A stretch of 64,000 nucleotides of DNA, from the NCBI GenBank assembly GCA_018401875.1, contig JAGYJZ010000006.1, forward strand, positions 116,860-180,859, written 5' to 3'. A program made the position numbers and the translations under genes. Position 1 is the first letter of the stretch; every line of letters begins with the position of its first letter. The notes under the pieces are model-generated. The model was given only the letters and a program-made list of their open reading frames with translations, did not search any database and was not told where the DNA came from. Origin of the DNA: Salibacteraceae bacterium (lineage in GTDB: Bacteria > Bacteroidota > Bacteroidia > Flavobacteriales_G > Salibacteraceae). This document shows, in pieces, positions 63,553 to 64,000 of the stretch.

Positions 63553-64000
63553 TTACTTTGAAGCTTTTAGCAGGCAAGTGGCGGCATTTCTGATTTCCAT
63601 GGCATCGGATGCGTTGGTGTTTTTCCAATTCTTTTCGTCAAGTTTATGTCCTTTGTCTTTTTGATAGGCCAGCAATCGGTATTTGCGCAAGTTTACTTTG
63701 GTAAATCGCTCCATGTCTTCAGGCGTCAGTTCATAATAGTAATGGCGCAAGGCCGTTCCTTTGATACTTAGGCCACCAAGTTCACTATCGGCTGCGGCAA
63801 ATTTGTAAGTGACGGCATCGCGGTTAGAAAACTCAAGATCGAGGCGGATGGTGTCCACAAAGGCGCTTTCTGAAGCAGCATCACCCAAACTTCCTCCCAA
63901 CGGACCAGCGCTTGGTTTGAGGTTCGTTTTGAAATACTCGAGGTAGTATTTTCCGTTTTCGTATTTGAATCCCATGCGATGGCTTTCCACCACAATGCGA
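63553..64000 (-). CDS. hypothetical protein, N-terminus missing (runs off the window)
   Basis: The minus-strand frame is open from the right edge of the window to a stop at 63553, about 148 residues. GTG and ATG codons within it are not convincing starts. Visible sequence includes MGFKYENGKYYLEYFKTNLKPSAGPLGGSLGDAASESAFVDTIRLDLEF and YYYELTPEDMERFTKVNLRKYRLL. No domain was recognised. The gap of 169 bases between this gene and the HNH gene holds nothing evident. Confidence 0.6.
   Translation of the reverse strand, partial: RIVVESHRMGFKYENGKYYLEYFKTNLKPSAGPLGGSLGDAASESAFVDTIRLDLEFSNRDAVTYKFAAADSELGGLSIKGTALRHYYYELTPEDMERFTKVNLRKYRLLAYQKDKGHKLDEKNWKNTNASDAMEIRNAATCLLKASK

Overview
The window reads as chromosomal DNA of a member of the Bacteroidota, most likely Flavobacteriales and close to the Cryomorphaceae/Schleiferiaceae grade. 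This is inferred from gene content: a MoxR-DUF58-BatA aerotolerance-type operon, a DnaE polymerase with a fused DnaQ-like exonuclease, an OlsF-like aminolipid acyltransferase, a DUF6503 lipoprotein, ArsS and TIGR04282 arsenosugar genes, a tyrosine-rich Wzc kinase, and TAnnTTTG-like promoter boxes close to start codons. No rRNA, tRNA, CRISPR array, prophage or insertion sequence was recognised.

Layout. 1-3339 (minus): moxR, DUF58, a membrane protein and the 5' part of batA. 3522-6614: a MazG-like NTP pyrophosphatase, ribH with a TPR membrane protein, then recF with a DUF721 protein. 6615-9538: a gene-poor accessory patch with three copies of a hairpin-forming repeat, palindromes, heptanucleotide arrays, a ParE-type and a HigBA toxin-antitoxin pair and a lipoprotein. 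9909-13265 (minus): an amidoligase cluster of RLAN/RimK ATP-grasp, GCS2 ligase and N-formylglutamate amidohydrolase. 13376-21078: a rhodanese lipoprotein gene with an in-frame TAG, xerD, aroQ, a second DUF58 gene, trxA and dnaE. 21227-27236: outer-membrane barrel, SulP transporter, PabA/TrpG amidotransferase, two family-2 glycosyltransferases and menB. 27324-30333 (minus): a second amidoligase-type pair, a GshB-like ATP-grasp protein and an amidohydrolase-DUF1704 metallopeptidase fusion. 30445-36305: DUF6503, thioredoxin-like protein, uvrB, a small membrane protein, a Cys/Met-metabolism PLP enzyme and a secreted protein. 36302-50036 (minus): uvrA, an MltD-like lytic transglycosylase, an exopolysaccharide operon (WecA/MraY-like transferase gene with an in-frame TGA, rfbC, Wzc-like, Wza-like, GT4, asnB) and two arsenosugar-type genes. 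50241-61386: TlpA-like protein, OlsF-like acyltransferase, DUF1571, a CPA2 antiporter, a PIF1-like helicase, TMEM220, an AlkA-like glycosylase and small proteins. 61433-63383 (minus): an AT-rich, overlapping pair of an HNH nuclease and a methyltransferase-HIT fusion. A partial gene closes the window.

The most promising under-described material is of three kinds. First, the two amidoligase loci look like a writer/eraser system for a peptide-like modification: ATP-grasp and GCS2 ligases paired with an amidohydrolase and a HExxxH carboxypeptidase-like enzyme. Second, the HNH plus methyltransferase-HIT pair resembles a compact defence or nucleic-acid-processing module. Third, the toxin-antitoxin patch at 6.6-9.5 kb is divided by co-oriented hairpin repeats in a cassette-like pattern. 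Two otherwise intact genes each carry one in-frame nonsense codon, which is either real gene decay or sequence error.
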